DNA of 64,000 bases from contig JAUXUI010000045.1 of NCBI GenBank assembly GCA_030681035.1, forward strand, positions 62,001-126,000. The letters run 5' to 3'. Position numbers and translations under genes: made by a program. The notes below the pieces were generated by a model that was given only the letters and a program-made list of their open reading frames with translations, ran no database searches and was not told the origin of the DNA. This document shows positions 38,525 through 47,867 of the stretch, in pieces; positions within the stretch are counted from its first letter, which is position 1; the number at the start of each line of letters is the position of its first letter. Source of the stretch: Lysobacteraceae bacterium (GTDB taxonomy: Bacteria > Pseudomonadota > Gammaproteobacteria > Xanthomonadales > Xanthomonadaceae).

Positions 38525-39916
38525 ATGACCCAAACCATCCAACTCATTTCCCCAGTCAACGGCAGCATTTACGTCGAGCGCCACTGCGCCAGCGATGCGC
38601 AGATCGCGGCCGCGCTGTCTGCCGCCACAGTCGCGCAACAGCAATGGAAACACACCGCGCTCAGCGAGCGCGCCGCGCTGTGTACGCGCATGGTTGACGC
38701 CATGCTGGCGATGCGCGAGGAGATCGTGCCCGAGCTGGCGTGGCAGATGGGCCGGCCGTTGCGTTACGGCGCTGGCGAACTGCGCGGTTTCGAGGAACGC
38801 GCACGGCACATGATCGCCATCGCGCCGCAGGCACTGGCACCAATCGAACCCGAAGCCAAGGCCGGCTTTCGGCGCAGCATTCGCCGCGAACCATTGGGCA
38901 CGGTGCTGGTGATCGCGCCGTGGAATTATCCCTACCTGACGGCGGTGAACTCGATCATCCCGGCACTGATGGCGGGCAACGCGGTGATCCTCAAGCACGC
39001 CACCCAAACGCTGCTGGTGGGCGAGCGTTTCGCACTGGCCGCGCAGCATGCCGGTCTGCCCGCCGGGCTGTTCCAGAACCTGCTGATGGATCATGTGCAG
39101 GCGGCACGGGTGATTGGGTCGGGGCATGTCCAGCAAGTCAACTTCACCGGTTCGGTCGCTGGTGGCCAGGCGATGGAAGCAGCCGCTGCCGGACATTTCC
39201 TCGGCGTGGGGCTGGAACTGGGCGGCAAGGACCCGGCTTACGTGCGCGAGGATGCCGATCTCGCGCATGCGGTCGAAAATCTGGTCGATGGCAGCTACTT
39301 CAATTCTGGGCAAAGTTGCTGCGGCATCGAACGCATCTATGTCGATCGCGCGATCTACCCCGAGTTCGTCGAACGCTTCGTCGCGCTCACCCGCCAGTAC
39401 GTGCTCGGCAATCCGCTTGATGAGACCACCACGCTCGGCCCGCTGGTAAAACCCGCCGCTGCCGAGTTCGTGCGTGGGCAGATCGCCGAGGCCGTGGCCA
39501 AGGGCGGCAAAGCGCTGCTTGATCCCAAAACCTTTGCGGCCGATCAACCCGGCAGCGCTTACCTGGCACCGCAGGTGCTGGTCGATGTCGATCACGGCAT
39601 GTCGGTGATGCGCGAGGAGAGCTTCGGCCCGGTGGTGGGCATCATGGCAGTGACCGATGAAGCGCAGGCCATCGCACTGATGAATGACAGCGCCTTCGGC
39701 CTCACCGCCTCGATCTGGACCCGCGATCTCGATGCCGCCGAGCGCATTGGCGATGCCGTTGCCACCGGCACCGTGTACATGAACCGCTGCGATTCTCTCG
39801 ATCCGGCGCTGGCCTGGACCGGGGTCAAGCATAGCGGCCGTGGCGCTACTCTCTCGCGCGTGGGTTACGAGACTCTGACCCGGCCCAAATCCTTCCACCT
39901 GCGTCACCAAATCTGA
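38525..39916 (+). CDS. NAD(P)-dependent aldehyde dehydrogenase
   Basis: 463 aa. Catalytic residues: Glu231 in LELGGKDPAYV and nucleophile Cys265 in FNSGQSCCGIE; cofactor-site VIAPWNYPYL. Distinct from the AldB-type enzyme at 31659. GGAG stands just upstream of the ATG, and a frame open further upstream has no support. Ten bases separate it from the iron alcohol dehydrogenase, so the two probably run alcohol to aldehyde to acid. Confidence 0.92.
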   Translation: MTQTIQLISPVNGSIYVERHCASDAQIAAALSAATVAQQQWKHTALSERAALCTRMVDAMLAMREEIVPELAWQMGRPLRYGAGELRGFEERARHMIAIAPQALAPIEPEAKAGFRRSIRREPLGTVLVIAPWNYPYLTAVNSIIPALMAGNAVILKHATQTLLVGERFALAAQHAGLPAGLFQNLLMDHVQAARVIGSGHVQQVNFTGSVAGGQAMEAAAAGHFLGVGLELGGKDPAYVREDADLAHAVENLVDGSYFNSGQSCCGIERIYVDRAIYPEFVERFVALTRQYVLGNPLDETTTLGPLVKPAAAEFVRGQIAEAVAKGGKALLDPKTFAADQPGSAYLAPQVLVDVDHGMSVMREESFGPVVGIMAVTDEAQAIALMNDSAFGLTASIWTRDLDAAERIGDAVATGTVYMNRCDSLDPALAWTGVKHSGRGATLSRVGYETLTRPKSFHLRHQI

Positions 39917-39926
39917 GCACTACCCA

Positions 39927-41087
39927 ATGAACCTGATCGGCAACTGGAACTACCCTACCCCCATCAAGTTCGGCGCCGGCCGCATCACCGAGCTGCCCGA
40001 ACACTGCCGCGCCAACGGCATCGCGCGCCCGCTGCTGGTCACCGACGCCGGCCTCGCCAACGCGCCGATCACCACCGCCGCGCTGCAATCATTGCAGGCC
40101 GCCGGATTGGGCGCCGCGCTGTTCGCCCAGATCAAGCCCAACCCGGTCGAAGCCAACCTGCTTGACGGCCTCGCCGCGTATCACGCCGGCAATCACGATG
40201 GCGTGGTTGCCTTCGGCGGCGGCAGCGGCCTGGACATGGGCAAGCTGATCGCGTTCATGAGCGGCCAGACCCGCCCGGTGTGGGATTTTGAGGACATCGG
40301 CGACTGGTGGACCCGCGCCGACAGCAACGGCATCGCGCCCATCATCGCAGTGCCTACCACCGCTGGCACCGGCTCGGAAGTGGGCCGCGCTGGTGTGATT
40401 ACTGACGAGCGCAGCCACACCAAGCGCATCATCTTCCACCCGAAGATGATGCCGCGGGTGGTGATCTGCGACCCAGAACTCACAGTCGGCATGCCGGCCA
40501 AAATCACCGCCGGCACCGGCATGGACGCGTTCTCGCATTGCCTGGAAGCCTACTGCGCGCCGGGCTTTCATCCCATGGCCGACGGTATCGCGGTGGAGGG
40601 CATGCGCCTGATCGCCGGCGCACTGCCGCGGGTGATGCGCAATCCAACCGACATCGACGCACGCGGCCAGATGATGGCCGCCGCTGCGATGGGCGCCACC
40701 GCCTTCCAGAAAGGGCTCGGCGGCATGCATGCGCTCGCGCACCCGATCGGCGCCCTGTACGACACCCACCACGGCATGACCAACGCTACCCTGATGCCAT
40801 ACGTGCTGGCGTTCAACCGCAGCGCCATCGACCAGCGCATCACCCGCCTCGCCGCGTATCTGGACCTGCCGTTGCCCGACTTCGACAGCTTCCTGCAGTT
40901 CGTGCTGCAACTGCGCCGCGAAGTTGGTGTGCCGCATACCCTGCCCGATCTCGGCGTCGATGACCGTCACGCGGCGCTGATCGCAAAAATGGCGGTGGAA
41001 GATCCGTCGGCCGGCGGCAATCCGCTACCACTCACCGAAGCCGGCGCCGCTGAGATATTCAGGGCGGCGAGTGTGGGCACGGTTTGA
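39927..41087 (+). CDS. Iron-containing alcohol dehydrogenase
   Basis: 386 aa group III dehydrogenase. NAD-binding GGGSGLDMGK, then PTTAGTGSEVGRAGV, and metal ligands in the region AGTGMDAFSHCLEAY and LGGMHALAHPIGALYDTHHG (Asp and His residues). It could oxidise the alcohol group of a gamma-glutamylated amino alcohol or a simple alcohol. It is co-directional and close to the aldehyde dehydrogenase. Its end overlaps the next gene by 17 bases if that gene starts at 41071. Confidence 0.93.
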   Translation: MNLIGNWNYPTPIKFGAGRITELPEHCRANGIARPLLVTDAGLANAPITTAALQSLQAAGLGAALFAQIKPNPVEANLLDGLAAYHAGNHDGVVAFGGGSGLDMGKLIAFMSGQTRPVWDFEDIGDWWTRADSNGIAPIIAVPTTAGTGSEVGRAGVITDERSHTKRIIFHPKMMPRVVICDPELTVGMPAKITAGTGMDAFSHCLEAYCAPGFHPMADGIAVEGMRLIAGALPRVMRNPTDIDARGQMMAAAAMGATAFQKGLGGMHALAHPIGALYDTHHGMTNATLMPYVLAFNRSAIDQRITRLAAYLDLPLPDFDSFLQFVLQLRREVGVPHTLPDLGVDDRHAALIAKMAVEDPSAGGNPLPLTEAGAAEIFRAASVGTV

Positions 41088-41700
41088 ACGCGCGACCGTG
41101 GCAGAATCAAAGGTTGCTTTGTTGGAAACGGACGAGCGCTTGAACGAAATCGTCATCGAAACCGTGCGCTTGTGGGTACAACGCCTGGTGGTGGACCTGA
41201 ATCTGTGCCCGTTCGCCAAACGCGAACTGGTGAAGAACCGCGTTCGCTTCGTGGTCAGCGATGCGCAGGGCGAAGAACAACTGCTCGTGGCGCTGCAAAC
41301 CGAGCTGGAACGGCTCGAATGCGACCCTTCGATTGAAACCACATTGCTGATCCATCCGCACGTGCTTCAACATTTTTACGACTACAACCAGTTTCTCGAT
41401 TCTGCAGACCAGTTGCTGGAGCAGATGCAACGGGACGGGGTGTACCAGATCGCCAGCTTCCATCCGCACTATCAGTTTGCCGGCACCTTGCCGGACGACG
41501 CCGAGAACTACAGCAATCGCTCGCCGTATCCATTGCTGCATCTGCTGCGCGAGGACAGCCTGGAACGCGCCATTGCCAGTTATCCCGATGTCGAGCAGAT
41601 ACCGGAGCGCAACATCGCGCTGATGAACCGATTGGGCACAAACACACTGAAGGCATTGCTGGATTCGTGTACGCGTGCCGGCAGAGCAGCAGACGGGTGA
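41071..41700 (+). CDS. DUF1415 family protein
   Basis: 209 aa. The family signature VVDLNLCPFAKRELVKNRVR is present, followed by SFHPHYQFAGT and the C-terminal NRSPYPLLHLLREDSLERAI. The function is unknown. The GTG at 41071 has AGGG six bases upstream; a TTG at 41122 with AAAGG eight bases upstream is an equally good start and would shorten it to 192 aa. Confidence 0.85.
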   Translation: MWARFERATVAESKVALLETDERLNEIVIETVRLWVQRLVVDLNLCPFAKRELVKNRVRFVVSDAQGEEQLLVALQTELERLECDPSIETTLLIHPHVLQHFYDYNQFLDSADQLLEQMQRDGVYQIASFHPHYQFAGTLPDDAENYSNRSPYPLLHLLREDSLERAIASYPDVEQIPERNIALMNRLGTNTLKALLDSCTRAGRAADG

Positions 41701-41880
41701 GCCGCAATACCGTGCGGCAACGGACATGGTTGACTTGAACTGCGCGCGAACCATGAGCCGGGGAGGTTCATGGTGCGCGTCAGCGGCGCGGATCCGACAT
41801 ATTCAGCCCGCGTGCGATACCAACAACACCGGGGTCCGCAAAGGACGCAAAGTACGCAAAGAGCGCAAAGGAAAGGCTAA

Positions 41881-42425
41881 GGAACCTCTGTATAAGCCAT
41901 GCCTGGCGTCATTGCGAGCGGCCGCTCTTGCGCATCCGGCAACTGCTCCTGCGTTGCTCTCGGCCGCTGTTCCAGACACGGCTCTACCTCGGCAACTGCT
42001 CCTGCGTTGCTCTCGGCCGCTGTTCCAGACGCGGCTCTACCTCGGCAACTGCTCCTGCGTTGCTCTCGGCCGCTGTTCCAGACGCGGCTCTACCTCGGCA
42101 ACTGCTCCTGCGTTGCTCTACCTCCTGCATCCATGCAGTCGTCCTGCATCCATGCAGTCGTCCTCCACCCATGGAGTCGTACCTCCTGCATCCATGCAGT
42201 CGTCCTGCATCCATGCAGTCGTCCGGCATCCATGCAGTCGCCATGCGCTCGCGGCACTTGCACATCCCTGTGCGGCGCAGCGAAGCAATCCAGTGCTCTG
42301 ATCTTTCGGAGATTTCTGGATTGTCCTAAAGGACTCCGATCCGCTATGGCCTGAAGGCCATGCGGAATCGTATGCCACGTCGCTGCGCTCGCAATGACGC
42401 CGGATGTGGCTTGTTCAGAGATTCC
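41881..42425. mobile_element. Second copy of the palindromic element, interrupted by a repeat array
   Basis: The left end (41881-41920: GGAACCTCTGTATAAGCC then GGCGTCATTGCGAGCG) and the remainder (about 42276-42425, containing CGAAGCAATCCAG, ATGGCCTGAAGGCCAT and CTCGCAATGACGCC) together match the reverse complement of 25621-25802. Between them, right after GCGAGCG, lies about 355 bp of foreign repeat array. So the array sits inside the element. Confidence 0.8.
41921..42275. repeat. Composite array: three 53-bp units plus a run of 19-bp hairpin units
   Basis: Module A: a 53-bp unit starting GGCAACTGCTCCTGCGTTGC, at 41938-41990, 41991-42043 and 42044-42096, then a partial fourth. Module B, from about 42123: 19-bp units CCTGCATCCATGCAGTCGT, each with a CTGCA/TGCAG stem. 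One unit at 42163-42176 has CTCCA/TGGAG, a compensated change. An inverted copy of the whole arrangement is at 47868-48114. Open frames through it are repeat artefacts. Confidence 0.92.
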
Positions 42426-42554
42426 CTAACCGCGATGAGAGCCCGCCCTTGAGTTCGCATCCGCTTTTCCTTTGCGCTCTTTGCGTCCTTCGTGGATCCA
42501 ATGCTTTACTCTCCCTGCGGACTACCATCGCACTTGACCGATAGCCCGGATGCC

Positions 42555-43268
42555 TCACTCTGGCGTTGCGGCAGGGTTGGACTTGGGGTGTCGAATATCG
42601 CGCCCCTCAACCAGATAGAACACGTACTGCGCGATGTTTTTGGCGTGATCGCCAATGCGTTCCAGCGCCTTCATCGCGAACATTACCTGGATCACCTGTC
42701 CCACTGAATCCGGGTGGCGATTGGCAAAATCCTTGATGCTGGCGATAATCGCCTTGTAACCGTCGTCAAGGGTGTCATCGGCGGCCTTTACCTGCGCGGC
42801 ACGTTCCAGATCCAGGCGAACCAGGGCATCGAGCGCCCCTCGCAACATGCTCAACGCATGCTGCGACAACGCCGAAATCTCACTGGATTGCGCGATATCA
42901 CCCGCTTCGTGGCCTTCCTCGTGCAATTGCAGAGCAATTCGAGCGATCTTCTTGGCCTCGTCGCCAACGCGTTCGAGATCATTGACTGTTTTGGAAAGGG
43001 TCAGCACCGTGCGCAGGTCAACGCCCAACGGCGAACGCAGCGCCAGCAACTGCGCGATTTCCTCGTCGGCCTTGAGTTCAAGCCGATCGATTTCGCGGTC
43101 GCGTTTGATGACCTCACGCGCTATCGCCGAGTCGCCACCTTCCAGCACACTGATGGCACGCGATACCTGCTCTTCCACCTCGCCGCCCATCTTGAGCACG
43201 AGATCACGCAGGGTTGCCAGTTCTTCGTCGAATTTTTTGAGCGTATGAGCGCCCGTCGTCATGGACAT
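42555..43268 (-). CDS. phoU: Phosphate-signalling protein PhoU
   Basis: 237 aa. Two three-helix PhoU domains with metal-binding E/D-rich motifs (RVGDEAKKIARIALQLHEEG; RIGDHAKNIAQYVFYLVEG). PhoU links the Pst transporter to the PhoR/PhoB system and represses it when phosphate is ample. It is the last gene of the pst operon, 15 bases after pstB. Confidence 0.96.
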   Translation of the reverse strand: MSMTTGAHTLKKFDEELATLRDLVLKMGGEVEEQVSRAISVLEGGDSAIAREVIKRDREIDRLELKADEEIAQLLALRSPLGVDLRTVLTLSKTVNDLERVGDEAKKIARIALQLHEEGHEAGDIAQSSEISALSQHALSMLRGALDALVRLDLERAAQVKAADDTLDDGYKAIIASIKDFANRHPDSVGQVIQVMFAMKALERIGDHAKNIAQYVFYLVEGRDIRHPKSNPAATPE

Positions 43269-43283
43269 TTGCCGTCCTCCCGC

Positions 43284-44054
43284 TTAGCCGAACCGGCCGG
43301 TAATGTAATTTTCAGTCTGCTCTTTTTTGGGCTTGGTGAATATCTGTTCGGTTTCGCCGTATTCGATCAGTTCACCAAGGTACATGAAGGCGGTGTACTT
43401 GGACACGCGACCCGCCTGCTGCATATTGTGGGTGACGATGAGAATGGTGACCTTGCTGCGCAGCTCCATGATCAGCTCTTCGATGTTGGCCGTGGCGATC
43501 GGATCAAGCGCCGAGGTAGGCTCATCGAACAACACGATTTCCGGCTCGGTGGCCAGGGCGCGGGCAATGCACACGCGCTGCTGCTGGCCGCCGGACAAAC
43601 TGGTCGCCAGATTGCCCAGGCGATCTTTCACCTCATCCCAGATCGCTGCATCGCGCAGTGCTTTTTCGACCTTTTCCGCCAGCACTGCCGGGCGCCGCTC
43701 CCCCATTACCCGCAGGCCATAAGCCACGTTCTCGAAGATCGACTTCGGAAAAGGGTTGGGCTTCTGGAACACCATGCCAATGCGCAGCCGGGTCTCGATC
43801 GGATCGACATCCGCCGCCAGCAGGTTGACGTCATCGGGATACAAGCGGATTTCGCCCTCGTAGCGGCTGCCCGGATACAGATCGTGCATGCGATTGAAAC
43901 AGCGCAGCAGCGTTGACTTGCCGCAACCCGACGGGCCGATCAATGCCGTGACTTCCTTGTCAGCCACCCGCAAATTGATATCGTTGAGCGCACGAAAGTC
44001 ACCGTAGTAAAAGCTCAGGTTGCGAACTTCCGCCTTGTTGTTTTCAGGGTTCAT
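43284..44054 (-). CDS. pstB: Phosphate ABC transporter ATPase PstB
   Basis: 256 aa. Walker [10 protein letters not shown] at residues 40-48, signature LSGGQQQR, Walker [13 protein letters not shown]. The start at 44054 ([12 protein letters not shown]) has GGTGA upstream and avoids running into pstA. High-affinity phosphate uptake. Confidence 0.97.
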   Translation of the reverse strand: MNPENNKAEVRNLSFYYGDFRALNDINLRVADKEVTALIGPSGCGKSTLLRCFNRMHDLYPGSRYEGEIRLYPDDVNLLAADVDPIETRLRIGMVFQKPNPFPKSIFENVAYGLRVMGERRPAVLAEKVEKALRDAAIWDEVKDRLGNLATSLSGGQQQRVCIARALATEPEIVLFDEPTSALDPIATANIEELIMELRSKVTILIVTHNMQQAGRVSKYTAFMYLGELIEYGETEQIFTKPKKEQTENYITGRFG

Positions 44055-44058
44055 CGAG

Positions 44059-44979
44059 TCACCATTTAATGCGCTGACGCGCGCGGTAGCGCAGCCAGAT
44101 GGCACACGCATTCATCAACAGGGTCATTGCCACCAGCACCACACCGGCAGCGGCGGCATTGACATGAAATTGCGGGTCGGGACGCGAAATCCAGTTGAAC
44201 ATCTGGATCGGCATCACCGTAAACGGTGACGACAGCCAGTCAAGATTGATGAACGGCGGCACACCGGTCACCATCGGAGGCGGCAGGAATGCGATAAAGG
44301 TCAATGCGCCGATGGTGATGATCGGCGCGGTTTCACCGATGGCGCGCGACAGCCCGATGATGACTCCAGTCATGATGCCGGCCGAAGAATACGGCAGCAC
44401 GTGATCGCGCACCGTTTGCCAGCGCGTCGCGCCAAGCGCATACGCCGCCTCGCGGATGGCGTTGGGCACCGCACGAATCGACTCGCGGGTAGATACGATC
44501 ACGATCGGCAAGATCAGCATCGCCAGAGTCAGGCCGGCGGTGAGTATGCTTTCGCCAAGACCGATTTGATACACCAGCAAGCCCAACGCCAGCAAGCCAT
44601 AAATGATCGACGGCACACCAGCGAGATTGGAGACGTTAATTTCGATGATTTCGGCCAACAATCCCTTGCCCGAGTATTCCTCAAGATAGATGCCAGCAGC
44701 TACGCCCACCGGTACGGCCGCCAGCGCGGTGACAAACATGACTGCCACGCTGCCAACCCATGCCGACAAAATGCCCGCCTGCCCCGCGTGGCGCGACGGG
44801 AAATGAGTGAAAAAATCCAAATTCAAACGCGATGCACCGTCGATCACCAATTGCGTAAACAGGGCAAACAACACCAGGATTGCCAGCAGCATGACGGCCA
44901 GCCCGAGCATATCGAACAGCATATCGCGGCGTTTGTGCTGGCGGATCAATGCCTGTATTTGTTGCGGATTCAAGGCCAT
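44059..44979 (-). CDS. pstA: Phosphate ABC transporter permease PstA
   Basis: 306 aa with six membrane segments and the permease EAA-type loop ([19 protein letters not shown]). The typical PstA sequence [20 protein letters not shown] is present. It overlaps pstC by one base and pstB follows by four bases. Confidence 0.96.
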   Translation of the reverse strand: MALNPQQIQALIRQHKRRDMLFDMLGLAVMLLAILVLFALFTQLVIDGASRLNLDFFTHFPSRHAGQAGILSAWVGSVAVMFVTALAAVPVGVAAGIYLEEYSGKGLLAEIIEINVSNLAGVPSIIYGLLALGLLVYQIGLGESILTAGLTLAMLILPIVIVSTRESIRAVPNAIREAAYALGATRWQTVRDHVLPYSSAGIMTGVIIGLSRAIGETAPIITIGALTFIAFLPPPMVTGVPPFINLDWLSSPFTVMPIQMFNWISRPDPQFHVNAAAAGVVLVAMTLLMNACAIWLRYRARQRIKW

Positions 44980-45920
44980 CAGTAGGCCTCCCGATAATGC
45001 TTGCGCACCCAGTGACCGAACAGGTTGAACACCATGGTCATGACGAACAACACCAATCCGGCAGCAAAAATGCTCTGGTAGCCAATCGAACCATGTGGCA
45101 AGTCGCCCATCGCCACCTGCACGATGAACGCGGTAATGGTCGCTGCCGCCTCGGTTGGATCGAAAGTGAAATTGGGTTGCTGGCCTGCGGCAATGGCCAC
45201 CACCATGGTTTCACCAACCGCACGCGAAATACCCAAGATGTAGGCGGCCACGATACCTGACAGCGCCGCAGGTGTTACCACTCGCGTTGCGGTTTGAAAG
45301 CGGCTGGCGCCCATCGCATACGATGCCTCGCGCAAATGCATGGGCACGGCGCGCATCGCATCTTCCGACAACGAGCTGATGTAGGGAATGATCATGATGC
45401 CGATCACGATGCCCGGGCCAAGCATATTGAAGCCAGGCAGGCCGGGTATCAGTTTTTGCAACATTGGGGTGATGAACAGCAGGGCAAAATAACCGAACAC
45501 CACGGTTGGCACACCACTGATCAGCTCGAGAATCGGCTTGACCACCTCGCGTACCCGCGGCCGTGCAAACTCGCTGAGATAAACTGCCAGAATCGTACCC
45601 AATGGTACCGCCACCAGCAACGCTACCAAACTGGTGGTCAAGGTGCCGGCGACCAGCGGCAAGATGCCGTAACGCGGATTCTCGAACAGCGGCGTCCACT
45701 GGGTGTCGGTGAAAAAATCGACCAGTGAAACATGGGCGAAGAAGCTCGACGATTCATACAGCAAAATCACCACGATCGCTGCGGTGATCAGTACCGCCGA
45801 GGACGCTGCGGCGAACAGGCAGGCTTCTACCATCCGCTCGCGCAGCTTCGACCAGCGACTGCGCACTGGGCGTAGCGATGTCTTCATCTGCGATGCATCC
45901 TGCACAGTGCCCACGGCCAT
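44979..45920 (-). CDS. pstC: Phosphate ABC transporter permease PstC
   Basis: 313 aa with six membrane segments and the loop EDAMRAVPMHLREASYAMGA. It pairs with PstA to form the channel. The start could be 45920 or the Met 11 codons later, which has AGGA upstream; neither changes the domain. Fourteen bases after the pstS stop. Confidence 0.95.
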   Translation of the reverse strand: MAVGTVQDASQMKTSLRPVRSRWSKLRERMVEACLFAAASSAVLITAAIVVILLYESSSFFAHVSLVDFFTDTQWTPLFENPRYGILPLVAGTLTTSLVALLVAVPLGTILAVYLSEFARPRVREVVKPILELISGVPTVVFGYFALLFITPMLQKLIPGLPGFNMLGPGIVIGIMIIPYISSLSEDAMRAVPMHLREASYAMGASRFQTATRVVTPAALSGIVAAYILGISRAVGETMVVAIAAGQQPNFTFDPTEAAATITAFIVQVAMGDLPHGSIGYQSIFAAGLVLFVMTMVFNLFGHWVRKHYREAY

Positions 45921-45934
45921 GGCTTCGGGCGTTA

Positions 45935-46936
45935 TCAGCGCGTTTCGCGCGACAACAAATCTTCGATCCGCACGCCGATTTCGGAGTGCCCCTCAAACAC
46001 CGTCCCCACCTTGCCAGCACGGAAGTTCTCCAGCGCCATCGAGTAGGCTCTGGCGGGTAGCGGGATGTATTTGACCTCTTCGATCAAAGGCACCGCGTGG
46101 CTCAGGTAGTATTCAACAAATTGCGCCACCTGCGGGCGTTCTTTGGCCGACTTCGCATTGACGTAGATGAAAATCGGGCGCGACAAGGGCTGGTAGCTGC
46201 CATCTATCACTGTTGCCGCAGATGGGCCAATGGCCGGCGCGTCAGCATCGAGCTTGATCTTGACCGCGTTGAGGCGGGCCGTGTTTTCTTCGTAATAGGC
46301 GAAACCGAAGAAACCGAGCGCGTTTTTGTCCTGCGCCACACCGGTGACCAGCACATTGTCATCCTCACTGGCGGTAAAGTCGCCACGGCTTGATTTGGCT
46401 TTGCCCACCACGGCCTCGGTAAAGTAATCAAACGTGCCCGAATCCGCACCCGCACCAAACAGCGAGATCGGCTCATCGGGCCATGCCGGATTGACCTGAT
46501 TCCAGCGCGTGATGGTGCCCTGCGCTTCCGGGCTCCAGATCGTCTTGAGTTCGGCCACGGTCATTTCCTGCGCCCATGAGTTGGCCGGATTGATCACCAC
46601 GGTCAGTGCGTCGAAGGCGACGGGCAACTCGATAAACTCCACGCCGGCTGCGCGACAGGCTTCGATCTCCTGGCTCAGGATCGGCCGCGAAGCATTGGAG
46701 ACATCGGTCTCGCCACGGCAGAACTTCTTGAAGCCGCCACCTGTGCCCGATACGCCAACAGTTACCTGGACGCTGCCGGCGGTATCGGCCTGAAATTCCT
46801 CGGCGACCGCCTCGGTCACCGGGTATACCGTGCTTGAGCCATCAATCTTGACCAGCACCCGCTCCTGACGCTGCCCACCGCAGCCAGCCAGCACACCGAC
46901 AACTGCAAGCGCAACCCACGAATTCAAAGTTTTCAT
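45935..46936 (-). CDS. pstS: Phosphate-binding lipoprotein PstS
   Basis: 333 aa. Lipobox VLAGC with lipidated Cys19, then the phosphate-binding protein fold (KIDGSSTVYPVTEAVAEEF; GTGGGFKKFCRGETDVSNAS). GGAGG lies five bases upstream of ATG 46936; an upstream start adds 16 residues and would destroy the signal peptide. First gene of pstSCAB-phoU. The PhoB/PhoR genes are not in the window. Confidence 0.95.
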   Translation of the reverse strand: MKTLNSWVALAVVGVLAGCGGQRQERVLVKIDGSSTVYPVTEAVAEEFQADTAGSVQVTVGVSGTGGGFKKFCRGETDVSNASRPILSQEIEACRAAGVEFIELPVAFDALTVVINPANSWAQEMTVAELKTIWSPEAQGTITRWNQVNPAWPDEPISLFGAGADSGTFDYFTEAVVGKAKSSRGDFTASEDDNVLVTGVAQDKNALGFFGFAYYEENTARLNAVKIKLDADAPAIGPSAATVIDGSYQPLSRPIFIYVNAKSAKERPQVAQFVEYYLSHAVPLIEEVKYIPLPARAYSMALENFRAGKVGTVFEGHSEIGVRIEDLLSRETR

Positions 46937-47045
46937 CGCTTCCTCCGATAGCCAAAGCCCTATGCGCTGTATACCAGCGCACATCCGCCCGGGTCAGTGG
47001 CAGCAGCCAGCGCCCGTACTGCGCATAGAATATTTCAAGAATATT

Positions 47046-47063
47046 GCTGTTTTATGACAGCCA
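47046..47063 (-). promoter_or_regulatory. Candidate Pho box upstream of pstS
   Basis: Minus strand CTGTCATAAAACAGC: the first half (CTGTCATAAAA) matches the PhoB box, the second half (expected CTGTCAC) is poor. It is about 110 bases upstream of the pstS ATG and about 71 bases upstream of the divergent ExoD-family gene, so could serve both. Confidence 0.45.
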
Positions 47064-47133
47064 CAGCGCTGTCGCATTATGCACGGATAACCGTTCAGTT
47101 TCGTTGCACTCGCATTGACAGATACTGTTGCCC

Positions 47134-47739
47134 ATGACCAACGAAACCAAGACCACCTATCAACTGTTGTGCGAACTGGCTGAAGGCAACCCGGACGAGA
47201 CGGTGAGCCTGGACGTGCTACTGCAACATTTCAGGCGCAGCGCATTCGGCCCGTTGTTGCTGATCAGCGTATTGCCTGCCTTCATCCCACTTCCGGCAGG
47301 TGCCGGCGCCATCGCCGGCCCCTTGGTGATGCTGGTTGGCATGCAAATGTTGCTGACCCTGAGCAAGCCGTGGCTACCGCACTGGCTGTGCCGGCGTGGC
47401 CCAAGCCGAGGTACTCTGAAACGTTTCCTTGGGCGCAGCAAAAGGCTGTTCATCTGGCTTGAGCGGCGAATACGCCCGCAGTTGGACATCGTGATTGCAC
47501 ACCCCCTAGCCAGTGCCTTTACCGGCCTGCAACTGCTGCTACTGGGGTTCCTGCTGGCCTTGCCGATCCCGTTCACCAACTACCCGTTTGGCCTGCTGTT
47601 GATGGCGTATGCGCTGGGACTGCTGGAACGCGACGGTGCATTGATGGTGCTGGCCTGGGGCGTCGGCATCGCCACCGTGATCGGTTTTGCCTTTCTTTCC
47701 GAAGCTGCCGCAACTTGGGTCACGCAGTGGCTGGCCTAG
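47134..47739 (+). CDS. ExoD family membrane protein
   Basis: 201 aa. Several hydrophobic segments (LLLISVLPAFIPLPAGAGAI; LLLLGFLLALPIPFTNYPFG; LMAYALGLLERDGALMVLAW) match the ExoD family, linked to exopolysaccharide production in rhizobia; the biochemical role is unclear. It is divergent from pstS, so joint phosphate control is possible. The ATG lacks a strong ribosome site; TTG 47128 is an alternative. Confidence 0.85.
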   Translation: MTNETKTTYQLLCELAEGNPDETVSLDVLLQHFRRSAFGPLLLISVLPAFIPLPAGAGAIAGPLVMLVGMQMLLTLSKPWLPHWLCRRGPSRGTLKRFLGRSKRLFIWLERRIRPQLDIVIAHPLASAFTGLQLLLLGFLLALPIPFTNYPFGLLLMAYALGLLERDGALMVLAWGVGIATVIGFAFLSEAAATWVTQWLA

Positions 47740-47867
47740 GAGCCTGTCGGGCTTTGCCGGTCGTAGCGAGGGAAAGCCGGTTTGAGGCAGTTTTTTTGGT
47801 CTTTTGAGGCGAATGGCAGGGCCCTTTAACGAGAAAGAGCGGAAAATCTGACCAATCTCGGCTTTTC
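47740..47867. other. Spacer after the ExoD-family gene
   Basis: Contains an AAAGCCGG/CCGGCTTT-type symmetry (GGGCTTTGCCGG and GGGAAAGCCGG, 47753-47785) followed by TTTTTTT at 47791-47797, which might end the exoD transcript, though the stem is imperfect. No gene seen. Confidence 0.4.

Noticed and set aside
38420-39910. Minus-strand frame of 496 codons
   Set aside because: Antisense to the aldehyde dehydrogenase at 38525; the sense gene has full catalytic motifs.
41921-42275. CRISPR array
   Set aside because: Repeats are directly abutting with no unique spacers of constant length, and no cas gene is near.
41875-42354. Plus-strand frames rich in Leu/Ser/Cys repeats
   Set aside because: They are translations of the 53-bp and 19-bp repeat units in more than one frame.
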